A stretch of DNA of 64,000 nucleotides. Source: Pagrus major. Taxonomy: Eukaryota > Chordata > Actinopteri > Spariformes > Sparidae. The position numbers were made by a program, and so were the translations under genes. The DNA lies in assembly GCF_040436345.1 (NCBI RefSeq), contig NC_133218.1:20572070-20636069 (forward strand), in the 5' to 3' direction. The notes beneath the pieces are model-generated. The model saw only the letters and a list, made by a program, of their open reading frames with translations. It did not search any database and was not told where the DNA came from. Numbering within the stretch: position 1 is the first letter of the stretch; each line of letters begins with the position of its first letter. Shown one piece after another: positions 21,439 to 33,000 of the stretch.

Positions 21439-22301
21439 AGGAGATCTCAAATTAATTATATCGTTATCTCGGGAAAACAAAGTTTCGTTATCTCGAGATC
21501 TTGAGAAAATTATATCGAGATCTCGAGAAAATTATCTCGTTATCTCGAGATCTCGAGAAAATCATCTCGTTATCTCGAGATCTCGAGAAAATCATCTCGT
21601 TATCTCGAGATCTCGAGAAAATTATCTCGTTATCGCGAGAAAATTATCTCATTATCTCGGGAAAACGGCAGTTGTTATTTCCAGATAATAAGAAAGAGAA
21701 CGAGAAAACAAATGAAATTAACTCGTTATCACGGGAAAACGGAGGAAATAAAATGTATGAATGCATGGCCCTTTAGGGCTTCCATAGGTAATGACCGGCT
21801 CATCAGCAGCTCATATTTAAGAGGATAATGAACCTGGTGTGAGAGTTCAGTGGATATAATTAGATAAAATGCAGTTTTTAATTGGCCTTGGTGACTTGAA
21901 GAATATGTAAACTTTTTCAAGACACAATTTGTGTAAACATGTGTACTTGTTTTTTTTTGTTGTTTTTTTTTCAAATTACGAATACTTACTGTGAGACAGT
22001 AATATGAGGTCAAATATATAATGTGAGCTTGTTAATGAATTGTTTTCTGTGGAATATACATTTAATAATGGTTTGTTAAAAGTGTATGGGACAATTGGCA
22101 TATATTTTTCTTTTTACACTTTTTTTTTTCTTTATCTACTACTATCATATTTCTGTAGACATGAGGGAATGCAACCATATGACTTTTGAAGTTTACATAA
22201 TAACTGATTCTATAACAATGTATAATTTCCCTCTTCTGATAATGTTGTCTCAGCATGTAAGGAAGAAAAGCTTCGAGAGTGATGAATATTTCATTTCATG
22301 T

Positions 22302-22307
22302 TTTAAT
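22302..22307 (-). terminator. Candidate distal poly(A) signal of CBFA2T3 (ATTAAA)
   Basis: On the minus strand, TGTAACTGTGTAATTAAAACATG reads like the end of a 3' UTR, with the common variant ATTAAA. It is 5.8 kb after the stop codon. Nearer candidates are AATAAA on the minus strand at 27379-27384 and 27402-27407 (about 0.7 kb after the stop) and near 23903. The choice cannot be settled from sequence. Confidence 0.3.
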
Positions 22308-25300
22308 TACACAGTTACATTGTTCAACACAGACAATAACCTGAATTAGAATGTTTTACAGCTTCACACATCCAACAGAGCGAACAGTTAAAGAGCGGTA
22401 TTAGCAACAGGGAGGAAAGCATGCAAGAAATAAATACAAATCAGAATTTAATTCTTCTGGCACAGTTAACTTCATCTAAAAACGGCAACAGGACCTTTTG
22501 AGGAGGGAAACAAAACAAGAGGAGAAAGATCTTCAAAGCGCCAACCTTTCCTACAGAAACATGTTTTTTCTGTAATAATGTATTGCACAATACAGTATAG
22601 AATGCTTCCCTACACATATAAAACCATAAACCTTTTTTTTCAATTCATGTAAAGGTAAAAACAGGACCATCCTGAGCCATGGCTTTTGGGAAAACAAGTG
22701 CTGTATCCACTGTTTGCCTCTTTAGCTTTCTTCTGTAGCTATTCATCAGTGCCTGTTTCACAGGAAGGACATGTCACTATCACATCAGATGAGCCTTGAA
22801 ACTTCATTGGTAGAGTTATTGGTTGGGGTAGGGGGAGACAAATGCCAACCTGCTAATATTTGTCTTTTCTAAACATGCGTTTTGCCCATATCATGTACAT
22901 AGTTAAACAAATAGAAAAGTGGCTGATGTAAAATGTTCAGAGACCCTCGGATGGTATTCACAACAGCAGAGCCCTTATGCGTTTGCCATCAGAGAAAAAT
23001 ATATGACACCTCGGCACGGATCTCATTTGTTCCATGACTTAATGAAGCTTACACCCAGGTGAACAGAACATCTATCTGATCTTTTGTATCCTGTCACATC
23101 AGGAGGAGAGTGGACAGTTTGCTCTTTCCTCCAAAGCTCCAATCTTTGCAGGACAGCAGCCTTATGTGAAGTTCTCTAACGCTGGGACGTAACACAAAAT
23201 CCAAAAAGAAATCTGAAGAAGAAAGTTGTAGCTTTTGGTTGCATTTTGGTCATTTATAACAGGTCTATTGGGTTTGGCTTTGTTTAGTTTATGAGGGCTT
23301 ACTTGCAGACAAGGAGGTACACGCAAAGCACTTAAGAGTTGAATGGAACTGTCATTACAATGTTGTATGGATGCAAATATTGTACGCAAACACTGTGTTT
23401 TACTGCACAAAACTGTTGCTACATATTGTGAATCGATCTGCCACTATAGTCTGTCTGGGATGTTTCATTAAAGCTCTGAAGGTTTCAAGTAGTTTGTACA
23501 GAGACACGAAAAAAGAAAAAGACTTTTCTTACAAAAACACACACACATATCAGCATTCACACGCAAACACACACCCACCATGTATTCATTTTATCTCTGC
23601 AAGGCTTTGTAACTGTAAGAACACGCAATCAGTAGATTTTTCCAAAGGAGACGCTTCCATTATTTTTTACAGAAGCACTATTCAATATGTAGACAACAAG
23701 CGCTTTGATTGCTTGAATACGAGATCTACACATTTGAAAAGTTTCATTGAGCGTGCTCTTCACTCTTGTGCCCTGATTGTGTGTATTTCAGACACTTTGG
23801 TTAACCGGTGTAGTGGAGCTCTAACCTTATTATTTCTGGTCTGTAAAAACACACTGTGTCAAAGCCTACTATGGCAATGCAGGAGTACTTTGGTCTGTGC
23901 TTTTATTGGTTTTGGACAATAAATGGCATGTCATGGTTGATTCTGTGTTCAGTTCTGTGTGTGTGCCTGTTACTTAATCGCAGCAGTATCAGTTTGGTTA
24001 GATGTGATCAAAAAGTTGAGGTCTGGCAAGAATAAATCTTCTACATCATGAGTAATGACAATTCCTTTCAACGCTTTAGTTTTTTTTTTTTTATCAGTCA
24101 TACGCCTTTGCTTTTGAATGCACGCTTCCATGTCTGCTGTCAGCCCAGCTTTTCAAAGTCCAGGTCAACCTCTCCTGGTGGTTAGCTGTATGGTCACAGG
24201 AGGTAGCTAGTGTGAAGGGGGTTGGGGGGGTGGGTTGTTATGAAGAGTGGTCTGTGGTAGTAGTAGTGGAGGAACTAGACATCAGAGTGGAAAGGACACA
24301 AAAAGGCTGAGGTCAACACCAAATCACGGTCATTATGACACACATACATAGATGCTACACACAGATGCAGGGGTACCTTGTAGCTTATCCCATTTGAATT
24401 ACAGTCCAAAAAGAAAAGATTCACTTTATCCATCTGGCGATGAATGAAAAGCAGTTGCCTAGTTTTTCAAAGTTTGGTCCAAGTGTGTATGAGGCCAACC
24501 ATGGAGAGTTTACAATGATCAATATAACATTTATGTGAATGTGGCTGCTACAAGCCCTCTGTTGCTTTAAAGGATAAGTTCACCAAAAAATGAAAATTCA
24601 GTCATTATCTACTCACCCCCATGCTGATGGAAAGTCAGGTGAAGTTTTGCAGTCTACAAAACATTTCTGGAGCTTCACAGCAAGTCAGTGTTGCAGCATT
24701 CTCCTAAACAACTGAGGTAGATGGGAACTTGTTTAAAAATATCAAATGGCACCATAGAGCTTTCCGACATAATCCTAGTCTCAAGAAGCCCCGATAAAAA
24801 AAATGTCCTTGAGAAGACTTTATTTACACCCTTGATGCGTGGTCGAGCTTGTGCACCCACTTCAGACATTGTGTGTTTTTTTCACTTTAGCAAGATTTCA
24901 ACTTGAAAAGGGTGTAAATAAATCAATTTGGGATTTTGTGTCTTCCAGAGACTTGAATTATGCAGGACAACCCGTTTGGAGCCAGTATATGTTTTCTTTT
25001 AGTAGCTTTTTATGATTTAAAACAAGTCCCCCTCTACTTCAGCGCTGTTTTGTTGCAAAGTTCCAGTAATGTTTTGTACAATAAGAGACCTCGCCCGACT
25101 TCCCACTGGCAATGGGCTGACAAGATAATGTTTGAGTTTTTATCTATGCGTGAACTTATCCTTGAAGCAAAGGCCTTGAGGCTGTTTAACATGTGTTCAA
25201 CAGAGGTAATCATTTTGCTGGAGCATGTGGTAAGGGCTGAAAAAAATAAAATAAACCCCAAAAGATGTGATGCTTGAGAGAGAGAGAGAGAAACATTTCA

Positions 25301-28128
25301 GAGATTATTGGGTATCAAAATTAGCTTTGAGGTTTACTGTAGCTTAATACTGGTATATCACTTAATCCTACAGTAACGGCTAGTCCTGCACCTTGGGGCA
25401 AACAAACACTCCTAACCACACACACACAGGTCAATGAGGACCAAGAGAGAGGGTCACTAAAGTGGCATTTAAGTGTTGACATGATCATATCAAGTTGGAC
25501 TAAATTTGGTGTAAAGGAACTGAATTTGAAACCACCACTTTTCTCTCTGATTTACTACAGACAATATTTGGACAATATTTTTCGTCATCACACATCGTTG
25601 AGTCCCCTCCTGCAGGATGTAAACTCCCCTTTGGGTGAATAAAGCACACGGCAATGGCATCACTGAGGCCCAATTACGCCACCTCGTACAAATTAAGAAG
25701 ATCAAAACGGAATAAATTAATTGAGAAAAATGTTCTGGAAATCTTGTGGTGTCCATCCACCCTCAATCTGTTTTCATCCACTTTCAGCTACATGCATCGT
25801 GCGCCTGTATGGAGCCACTTTACCTCTGTTACCAACAGTCTCCTCCACTCAGGGTCACATGACACTTTGATTTGAGTGAAAATTGTTTAACTTGTATGAG
25901 AGAAAAAAAAAAGATAAATTTGAGAAACAAATGAACTGTGAGAAAATCATATTCTGGACATTAATCTTTAAAGGTTTCTGTTATTTGGCAAACACATTTT
26001 TGGACCTCTTTAAATACTATGTACATTCACATTAAGTTACTGATGTTACTTTAAATATATTTATATGTATCTATATTATATGACACCCTATGGGCAGTTG
26101 CTGAGGTTCCATTCAGTAGCTGAATTCTCTTCATATTGCACCTCTGTCCTCTCACTGTCTTACAATGCGAGCAATACAAAATATTCTACAAGAGGGGTTT
26201 CATCTCATTAATATAGATACAACAAATCAAACAAGAAGTAAAATGAGGGGCTTCCTCTCGAGTGTCCTTGCTCTGACTTCACTGCTCAGCCCGAACTTAA
26301 AGGAGGAAACAAAAAACAAAACAAAACAAAGTCCGTCTTTCTGGATATACACAAGGGCAGCACATATGGACATCAGCGACAAGAGACATTATTGAAATCT
26401 GAAAAGAGGAACAATATCTACAAGCAGGTTTGAAGTCTTCCCGTGACTGCTCTGAGGCTCTGTCCAAAGCAGGCTGGGGTTCAAGGGGGCAGACTTGAGT
26501 CAAGTAGTGGGGGGGGGGGGAAGAGTGTAGGAGGGAGGTGTGGGGTGAGGGGAGGTAGAAAGAGAGAGGAGAACCAAGTCTACACCACCCTTCGCTAGGC
26601 TCCTTCATCTGTTCATCATGCTTTGGAAAAGGAGGGAGTGAATGTAAAGGTAACAGCAACTCCTTGAAATATCTCCTCGTTGTGGAGCTTTTAAAAAAAA
26701 GGACTTGGGAACAATCTTCCCATATGTCTCCGTAGTATGTTTCTCGGACAATGTTTTCAAGCTTGTTTTGAGGTTTTTGGCAGCTCCGTCGCCATGTATG
26801 TATCTTCATCTCCTTTGAGGCTGTGTAGCTTTTCCTTTTTCCTCTGTTTTTTCTCTCTGTCCGCTCACAAAAAAATCACACTGTGGCAGGGTTTCCATCC
26901 ATTTCATTTAAGTCTCTCTCAAGTTCACAGCATTGTCCATATTATTCACTAGTCTGGGCCATCACTGAGGAATCGCTGTAGTTTTGTCCAGACTGCAGGA
27001 GGCAGCTGCAGATCAAAGCAGGTCACAGTTTGTTTTCTTTTTTAAATGTCCGACTGTCTCTGGGTCCCTTTCTGCAGCCGTCCCTGCAGCCTGGTCCTCT
27101 CAGGGCTGGCTTATCTGCTGAGGAGGTGATGTTGCTTTGCGTTTGGTTATAAGATGAGTGCTTCTCCTTATCGCTTATTTACTCACTTTGGCAGTGTAAT
27201 ACAAAGGTTTGGATCATGTTATTTTTCATCTTTGAATTCATTTGGGTTCACAATGGTGCAGAGAGGTGAGTCCGGTGTAGATTTTCTTGGCTCGCTAGCA
27301 AGGTAGTTAGCAGTTTAAAATTAATTTATTTTCATATCCTTATCATCATCATCATCATCAGCATCATCACTATTATTCTTTATTTAGAATATTTGGACTT
27401 CTTTATTTTCCCTTAAAGCCAGAAAGAAACATTTAATAAATACTAAGCTGTGTTTCTGAAGAATTAATCGCATCCCCTTCCCTCATCCATTTGAAAAAAA
27501 GGTATTATGTTCCTTTCCTGTCTCCGTGAGGACACTGTAGAGTAAGTGCCACATCAGTGAACTGTTTGGACTGGTAGTGCACATGTCAGGGCTGGGTGCT
27601 GTTCTCTCATTGGTGCTAAATTAAAGGGAAATCCAATCCAAGTGCTAATCGTCCCAGTCATCCCCTCATCAACGTTGCCTTACCACAGCCCTTGTCTTGC
27701 GTCCTTATGTGGACAGTATTTATCGTGCTTACATTACTGAGGGCGCATCTTAGTCACACCTTCAAGTCAAAGCTCATGTTTTTCAGCAAACACATCTGAT
27801 ATGTTTCTGTGACTGAACACAGAGAAAGGAGACACTTTTCATGCTTTCCACTACGCTGAACCCCAAGCTGGAATCTTTGTTTTTGTGGTTGATATAGAGA
27901 CAAAGACAGAAATAAATATTTTTTTGTTGGGGCGTAGATGGTGACATGATAAAACAAGTCATCAGGTAGTGAGAAGATTTTCAGAAGAGCTCAGGATAAG
28001 AGGGAAATAAGGACTAAAGTAGGGGAAGAAGAAAGGGAGCAGTATGCAATGGAGATTCCTCAGTTTGGTTTTGTGTGGCGAGTGGGCACTATCGCATCAG
28101 TATGCAGGGAGGGGACTAGGGTCGGACG
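22308..28128 (-). other. Probable long 3' UTR of CBFA2T3
   Basis: This 5.8-kb stretch downstream of the CBFA2T3 stop codon has no credible exon on either strand. It is AT-rich with modest repeat content, apart from family A copy 3, and reads like UTR on the minus strand, for example at 22360-22700 and 27300-27420. The longest frame (23371-23922, plus strand, 183 codons) shows no domain or coding character. The true UTR may instead end at the proximal signals near 27.38 kb. Confidence 0.4.
24566..25166. mobile_element. Fold-back repeat family A, copy 3 (fullest copy)
   Basis: Left end TTTAAAGGATAAGTTCACC; right end GTGAACTTATCCTTGAA, its near-perfect inverse, 600 bp apart. The core blocks TCATTATCTACTCACCCCCA, TGCTGATGGAAAGTCAGGTG and AAAACATTTCTGGAGCTTCA are all present. 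It lies within the probable CBFA2T3 3' UTR. Confidence 0.8.
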
Positions 28129-28509
28129 TCAGCGAGAGGTGGCGTCGAGTAGGGCGGGGGTAGCTGGAGTTGTGGAGCGAGAGGCACTGCTGGAACTGCT
28201 CTCCTTGGGGCTGGCAGACACACTTCCACTGCCGCTGCCAGCCCCTCCCGCGATACTGCTCTGGCCCACCAGGGACAGGGGTCCTGGAGGAGTGCTCTCT
28301 GTGTGAGTGGGGGGCGCACTCGACGCCGCGGAGTTGGAGGAGGGGGTGCCTAGAGGGACGCTGCTGCCCCCCGGCAGCCCCTGCAGGCCCTGACCACAGA
28401 CATGGTGGTGCTTCTCCCAGTCTTTGTGTTGGCAGAAGGAGCCGCAGTAGCGAGCCGTGTTGCAGCCGCTGCACGTCTCACTGGCTTTCCTCCCGCAATT
28501 CCAGCAGCT
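28129..28509 (-). CDS. cbfa2t3: CBFA2T3 last coding exon: MYND zinc finger and Ser-rich tail
   Basis: 127 codons including the stop. The MYND finger (NHR4, the NCoR/SMRT-binding module) starts at the second codon, with all eight zinc ligands in place. A low-complexity Ser/Pro/Gly tail follows ([21 protein letters not shown]) and ends DATSR. The tail is longer in serine runs than the mammalian one. Confidence 0.95.
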   Translation of the reverse strand, partial: SCWNCGRKASETCSGCNTARYCGSFCQHKDWEKHHHVCGQGLQGLPGGSSVPLGTPSSNSAASSAPPTHTESTPPGPLSLVGQSSIAGGAGSGSGSVSASPKESSSSSASRSTTPATPALLDATSR

Positions 28510-29194
28510 CTGGTGAGACAGTGGGGAGAGAGCGGGTTGATAAAAATAAGTTTCTTTCTTGTTCCAGTACATTTTCTTACATGAAAATAAGTCATTTCTA
28601 CAATCTAATTTATTAATCTGATTCTTAAATTTTTTTCTCTTGTCATAGGAATTTGATTTTAAGGTTTTGAGTCCTGGTTCAGCACCACTGGTTTGTGTTA
28701 CCAGCAGGTGGTGGTCAACTGCTCTGTAATGGCCTCAGCCTGGCACTTTGCTCAAACCATCTGGGTATGTCTGCTTTTATGTACCCAGACAACTGGACTG
28801 CTTCTGCAATAATGATGACAACATGCTGCAGCACCAAACCAAGAGCAGCCAGCTGTGTGGATTACACAACACAGGATGAATTAGCGGCTGAGGGAAACGA
28901 AGTGAAGAGTGATGGATGGAGCAAAAGAGCATTGCAAAGAAGGAACCCGAAGAGTGAGTGACTGAGTACGGTGAAATGTAGGTGAGGGGTCTGTGGTACT
29001 CACTTCGCTGGAGTCCTCCTGCTGGTTGATGACTGTTAGTGCATCCTCAGAGGCTTGCCTCTTGGCCTCAGCCAGCGCCCTCTCCATCTTAGAGCGCTCG
29101 GCTGAAATCATCTCATGGGCCTTCCTCTCAGCGTCCGACACCGCCTTCTGCAGCTCTGACATCGCCTGCCGCTTCACCTCATTCACGGCCTCCT

Positions 29195-29231
<37 letters not shown>

Positions 29232-29970
29232 GTTGGTGCTGGTGACCATCGTCCCACCCTGCCTTGCTCTGTCATCCTTTATTGAGGCTCTTTAAGTTGC
29301 CATCTTGTTGTATCTCAGCGAACAGATGTACATCATCCAAGATTTAAAACTTTCTGCCAGAAAAGGGAAACAGCCAGACTTCCATAATTAATTCAAACAC
29401 GTCTGGCCACAATCATTTCCAGTGCTGACAACAGCAGATGTCTCCAAAGTTTTGTTCATCCAACATCGTGGGATTCCCTGTTTGCATGATAGTCATCTTG
29501 TCAGAAGAATAATTTTAATAGAAAAATGCGAGTTTACAGTGAGGAGTGAATTTCCCCCACCGGTGGGCATGCATATCTCCACTGCAGGGCTTCCTGTGAT
29601 GTAGATTTTATCATGGGGCCTTTTGTTCTTCCAGCACAAGCACAAACTGTATGAGTGAGGAGGCTGTGTTTTTGCAACAGGCAGGTGTGTAGACTCCTTT
29701 CCAGATGGCAGTCGAAAATAGAAACTTCCCGCAGTCCCTTCTCAGTAAGAGGCAGGAGTGATTACATTTTGCCATCTTTCATTATTGGCCTCGCGGTGCA
29801 CAACAAATGTACAGTGTGTGATTTCTTGCAGGGTTTTATTTATAAATATACACTACTGAGTAATCAAATGCAAATGTAGTATATCATGATCACAAGATGT
29901 GAGGTCCTCGAAAGTGAGATTTTCTCCTGCCATCAGATATTTAAAGATTAAATAATTGTTGTCCATCCTG

Positions 29971-30001
<31 letters not shown>

Positions 30002-33000
30002 CACTAAGACTCAATTAACACACACACAAGTGGCTCTCCAGGTGTGTTAGGCCGACCAAGTGGGAGGTGAGAGTGATACCGCTCTCTCCGCTGCTCCCTA
30101 TTTCCTCCAGTCTGTGTTTGTTTGAGGGGGAACTCATAAATAACTGTCACTTTTCCTCGCCGCTCCACTCCACTTGTTTCAAACTACTGTGCAAAAAGAT
30201 AGGCAGCGGGGGGAGCCGTACCCACACTGCGCATGGCTGTGTGTGCATTAATGTTTGTGTGAGCTTGATTCCAATGCTCATATGCTAAAAAATTCTGTCA
30301 GTCCTGTCAACATACATTCACACTCAGACACACGCCTCAGTGCTTCCCCTCATCCCGTCTCTACCTTTACCCTTCATTTCATTTCTACTCCTTTTAACTT
30401 TCCCTTACACCCCTCTTTCTCTTCTTTCTTCTCTCCCTTGCAAACACTATCTGCATTATCCCGAGCTTCTCAATTATCTGGCCTAATGCATGCACCACTA
30501 AGATTAGTTTGCAAATTTAATTAATTCTTATCAAGGAGACTGCATAGCAGATGCTGGGGCAATTAGCACTTAATGGAAAACACGGGGGCAGCAATATTAA
30601 CGTTTTAATTCCGCAGGGATTTGGCAAGTCCCTGAGACGTGTTATTTCTGTCTGCTTTTTTCACACTTCAGATCTTATTTTTCAAAAGCACTGCAGTCTC
30701 TCAACCTGAACCAGACCAAAGAGTACGTGTCTGTTTTTAATTAAAAGCAAGAGGGGCTGCAGCTACATCAGGCGGACTGTACCTGGCTGGCTGCTGAGAT
30801 AGAGGTGACACATGTACACACATACACAGTAGAGGTGAGATGTGAGTGAGATATGTTACTCACCCTGCCTGTTTTGGAGGTGCTTTAGTGCTGGGGAGAG
30901 CGGGATGCTTGTAGTACCTGTATGAAAAACAACTGCAATTAAAAGAGCTTTTTTTTCTCTGCTGGTGAAAATGCAGCGCAGTATTTTGCCAACAGCAGCA
31001 GCATCTTTCCTCCGCAGGGTATTGGAGTATGACGGCAACATAATAGTGCTGGGACTGGGGTGGAACAAGAGCCGAGCCAGACGACTCCTGGGATGGGCTC
31101 TATCTAACATGCAGTGTACGAGAAGGCCCATGCAAATGCAACGCTCTCACCTGATTGGCTACAAAATGAACCAAAAACCACCCTTTTTTGTCTTTATTTC
31201 TGAATGTCTATACAATCACTATGAAATAAGGGGCATAAAAGCTTAATGGTGTGTTTCTTCGCACAATGGAGATCAGTTAATCTCCGACCTGTGCTGTGCT
31301 GCTGCGGCCTGCCCTGGGCCAGGTGACTGCATTTTCACTGCAGCTTTAACTGCAGTGGCCTTTCATAGTGGTGACAGATGGAGGGAATTTAGCCCTAATG
31401 ACACAGAAGGTCTCCAATCCTCTGGCCTGATGGACCTACGGCTGTAAGGCCTCTGATCTGGTAGGGTGAGGGCCCTGAAGACTGATGATGGTGATTGTGT
31501 GTGTATGTGTGTGTGTGTTGTTAGTCTGTGTGAGGCTAGCCATGGAGACAATAGTGAGAAAGGGGATGCTTGGCTCTTACCAGCTTTCCTCCAGATTTCT
31601 TCAGGCAGGTATCCTGAGGGAGGCCTGTGTAAGAAGTCTCTGTGGATCTCTGAAAAACACAAGCAGGCACACACTCAATTAGACACAGGGATAGAGTCTT
31701 GATCTGCTCAAACACACACCCATGTGTCTCCCAGTTTTATATGCATTGGTACTAATGCAAACTATGTGTGGCAGCATCAGTAAATAAGCTTTCATTAAAT
31801 CTTTCAACAATTTCTGCAAAGGAATAGGTGTGAATACAAATCTTAATTATGAACGAGCATGCTGGGAGCATAAGGGTGCAATCAGGTGGTTAAAGATGCA
31901 GGATGTTGCAGCTGGATTTGTATTGCCTCACAGTATGAGCAAATATGTGTAAATCTGTCGAAAAATATGACTTTTTGTGTCTAAATTGATATATTACGGC
32001 ATTTCCAGCATTTCAAATAAGCCCTACCTGGCTTGCTGTGAGTGTTTTGATTTGCCAAACATGCCCTGTGTGTGTTCGTCTACCTGTCTGTCTGCCTGTC
32101 TGCCTTTCAGCAGCCGAGGAAGTTCCTACGGGCAGTGCCTCGCTGCTGCTAGCTGTGTTGGAGGAGGAGTTGTGGTGAGGAGTAGGAGGAGGAGGAAGAG
32201 GAGGAGGAAGGCAGTGCTGTCCGTTGCTCCCACCTTTTTTCATCTCCTCCACGTCGCTGTAGCGCCGGATCCAGTGATTCATCTCCTCCCGGTCAGCCTC
32301 CTGGCACCGGCGCAGCACCGTGAGAGAGCGACGCGTCTTCTCCACCATGTCCATGATGCAGTTCAAGAGCTGCAAAGGGACAGGATCGAGGAGAAATTTG
32401 ACAGCGCTCAATTTAAGTGGAAAGGTAAACCCTCCTACCTACTGATAAAAGTTTTTTTTTCAGTGCAAATCCATAAAAAATAGCTCTACAGGTTATAGAA
32501 ACAAAACCCATTCATAAAGAACGAGTTACTCTTGGAGCAACCAAGCTGTAAATCTACACACCATTTAAAATTTCTCCCAAAACACATACAACCTAGCAGA
32601 TGTGTGTGTTTGCATGAGACAGTGTGTTTCAGTCTCGGACTATCTGTTCATGGGTTGTGTACTCGTCACTGAATTTCAATGTCTGAGAGCATTACAACAG
32701 CGATAATGTAACAGCTGGGCTGCTGATGAAAAAGTTGAGCCAATTCCTTCCACCCTTCTGCTCTGTTCTCTGCCAACTCAACAGATTTCCTCTCGTTTCT
32801 CTCCTCTCGCCCCCACCGCTGTAAACAGTGTCACTTTTTTTCCACACTGCCCCGTGTTTCCATGTTAAATGAGTTTAGCATGTTTGACATTCAATCCATA
32901 TCGTTATTCCCATTCATCTTTCCCTCTCTGCCTCCTTTCCTCTGTCCCCGTGCTCGCTCCCTCCCCCTCTGAGTTAGCTATATTTATTTCAGTGAAGTGT

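Larger units (their letters stand above)
20976..21786. mobile_element. 811-bp DNA element with long terminal inverted repeats and GGTAAT target duplication
   Basis: The left end TACGGAAGCCCTAAAGGGCC matches the inverse of the right end (TATGGAAGCCCTAAAGGGCC) and the match continues for over 70 bp. The element is flanked by direct GGTAAT copies (20970-20975 and 21787-21792). The subterminal zones are built from tandem units around CTCGAGATCTCGAGATAACGAGATAA, with five or more units on the right side. The centre holds a broken reading frame and a perfect hairpin. A 6-bp duplication with TAYGG ends fits the IS3EU-type elements described from fish as I recall them. It is a deletion derivative, not autonomous. 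Confidence 0.85.

Noticed and set aside
21501..21776. Open frame of 91 codons with repeated DLEKIISLSR
   Set aside because: It is a translation of the tandem subterminal repeat of the 811-bp element; the units are palindromic DNA, not a protein repeat.
20970..21792. CRISPR-like array of repeats with spacers
   Set aside because: The units are contiguous palindromes inside a eukaryotic DNA transposon, without unique spacers of constant length; the locus is vertebrate.
23371..23922. 183-codon frame on the plus strand
   Set aside because: AT-rich, no recognisable domain, antisense to the probable CBFA2T3 3' UTR, and it contains a CA-rich stretch.
28170..28616. 148-codon frame rich in Cys/Trp/Arg on the plus strand
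   Set aside because: Antisense shadow of the GC-rich CBFA2T3 MYND exon.
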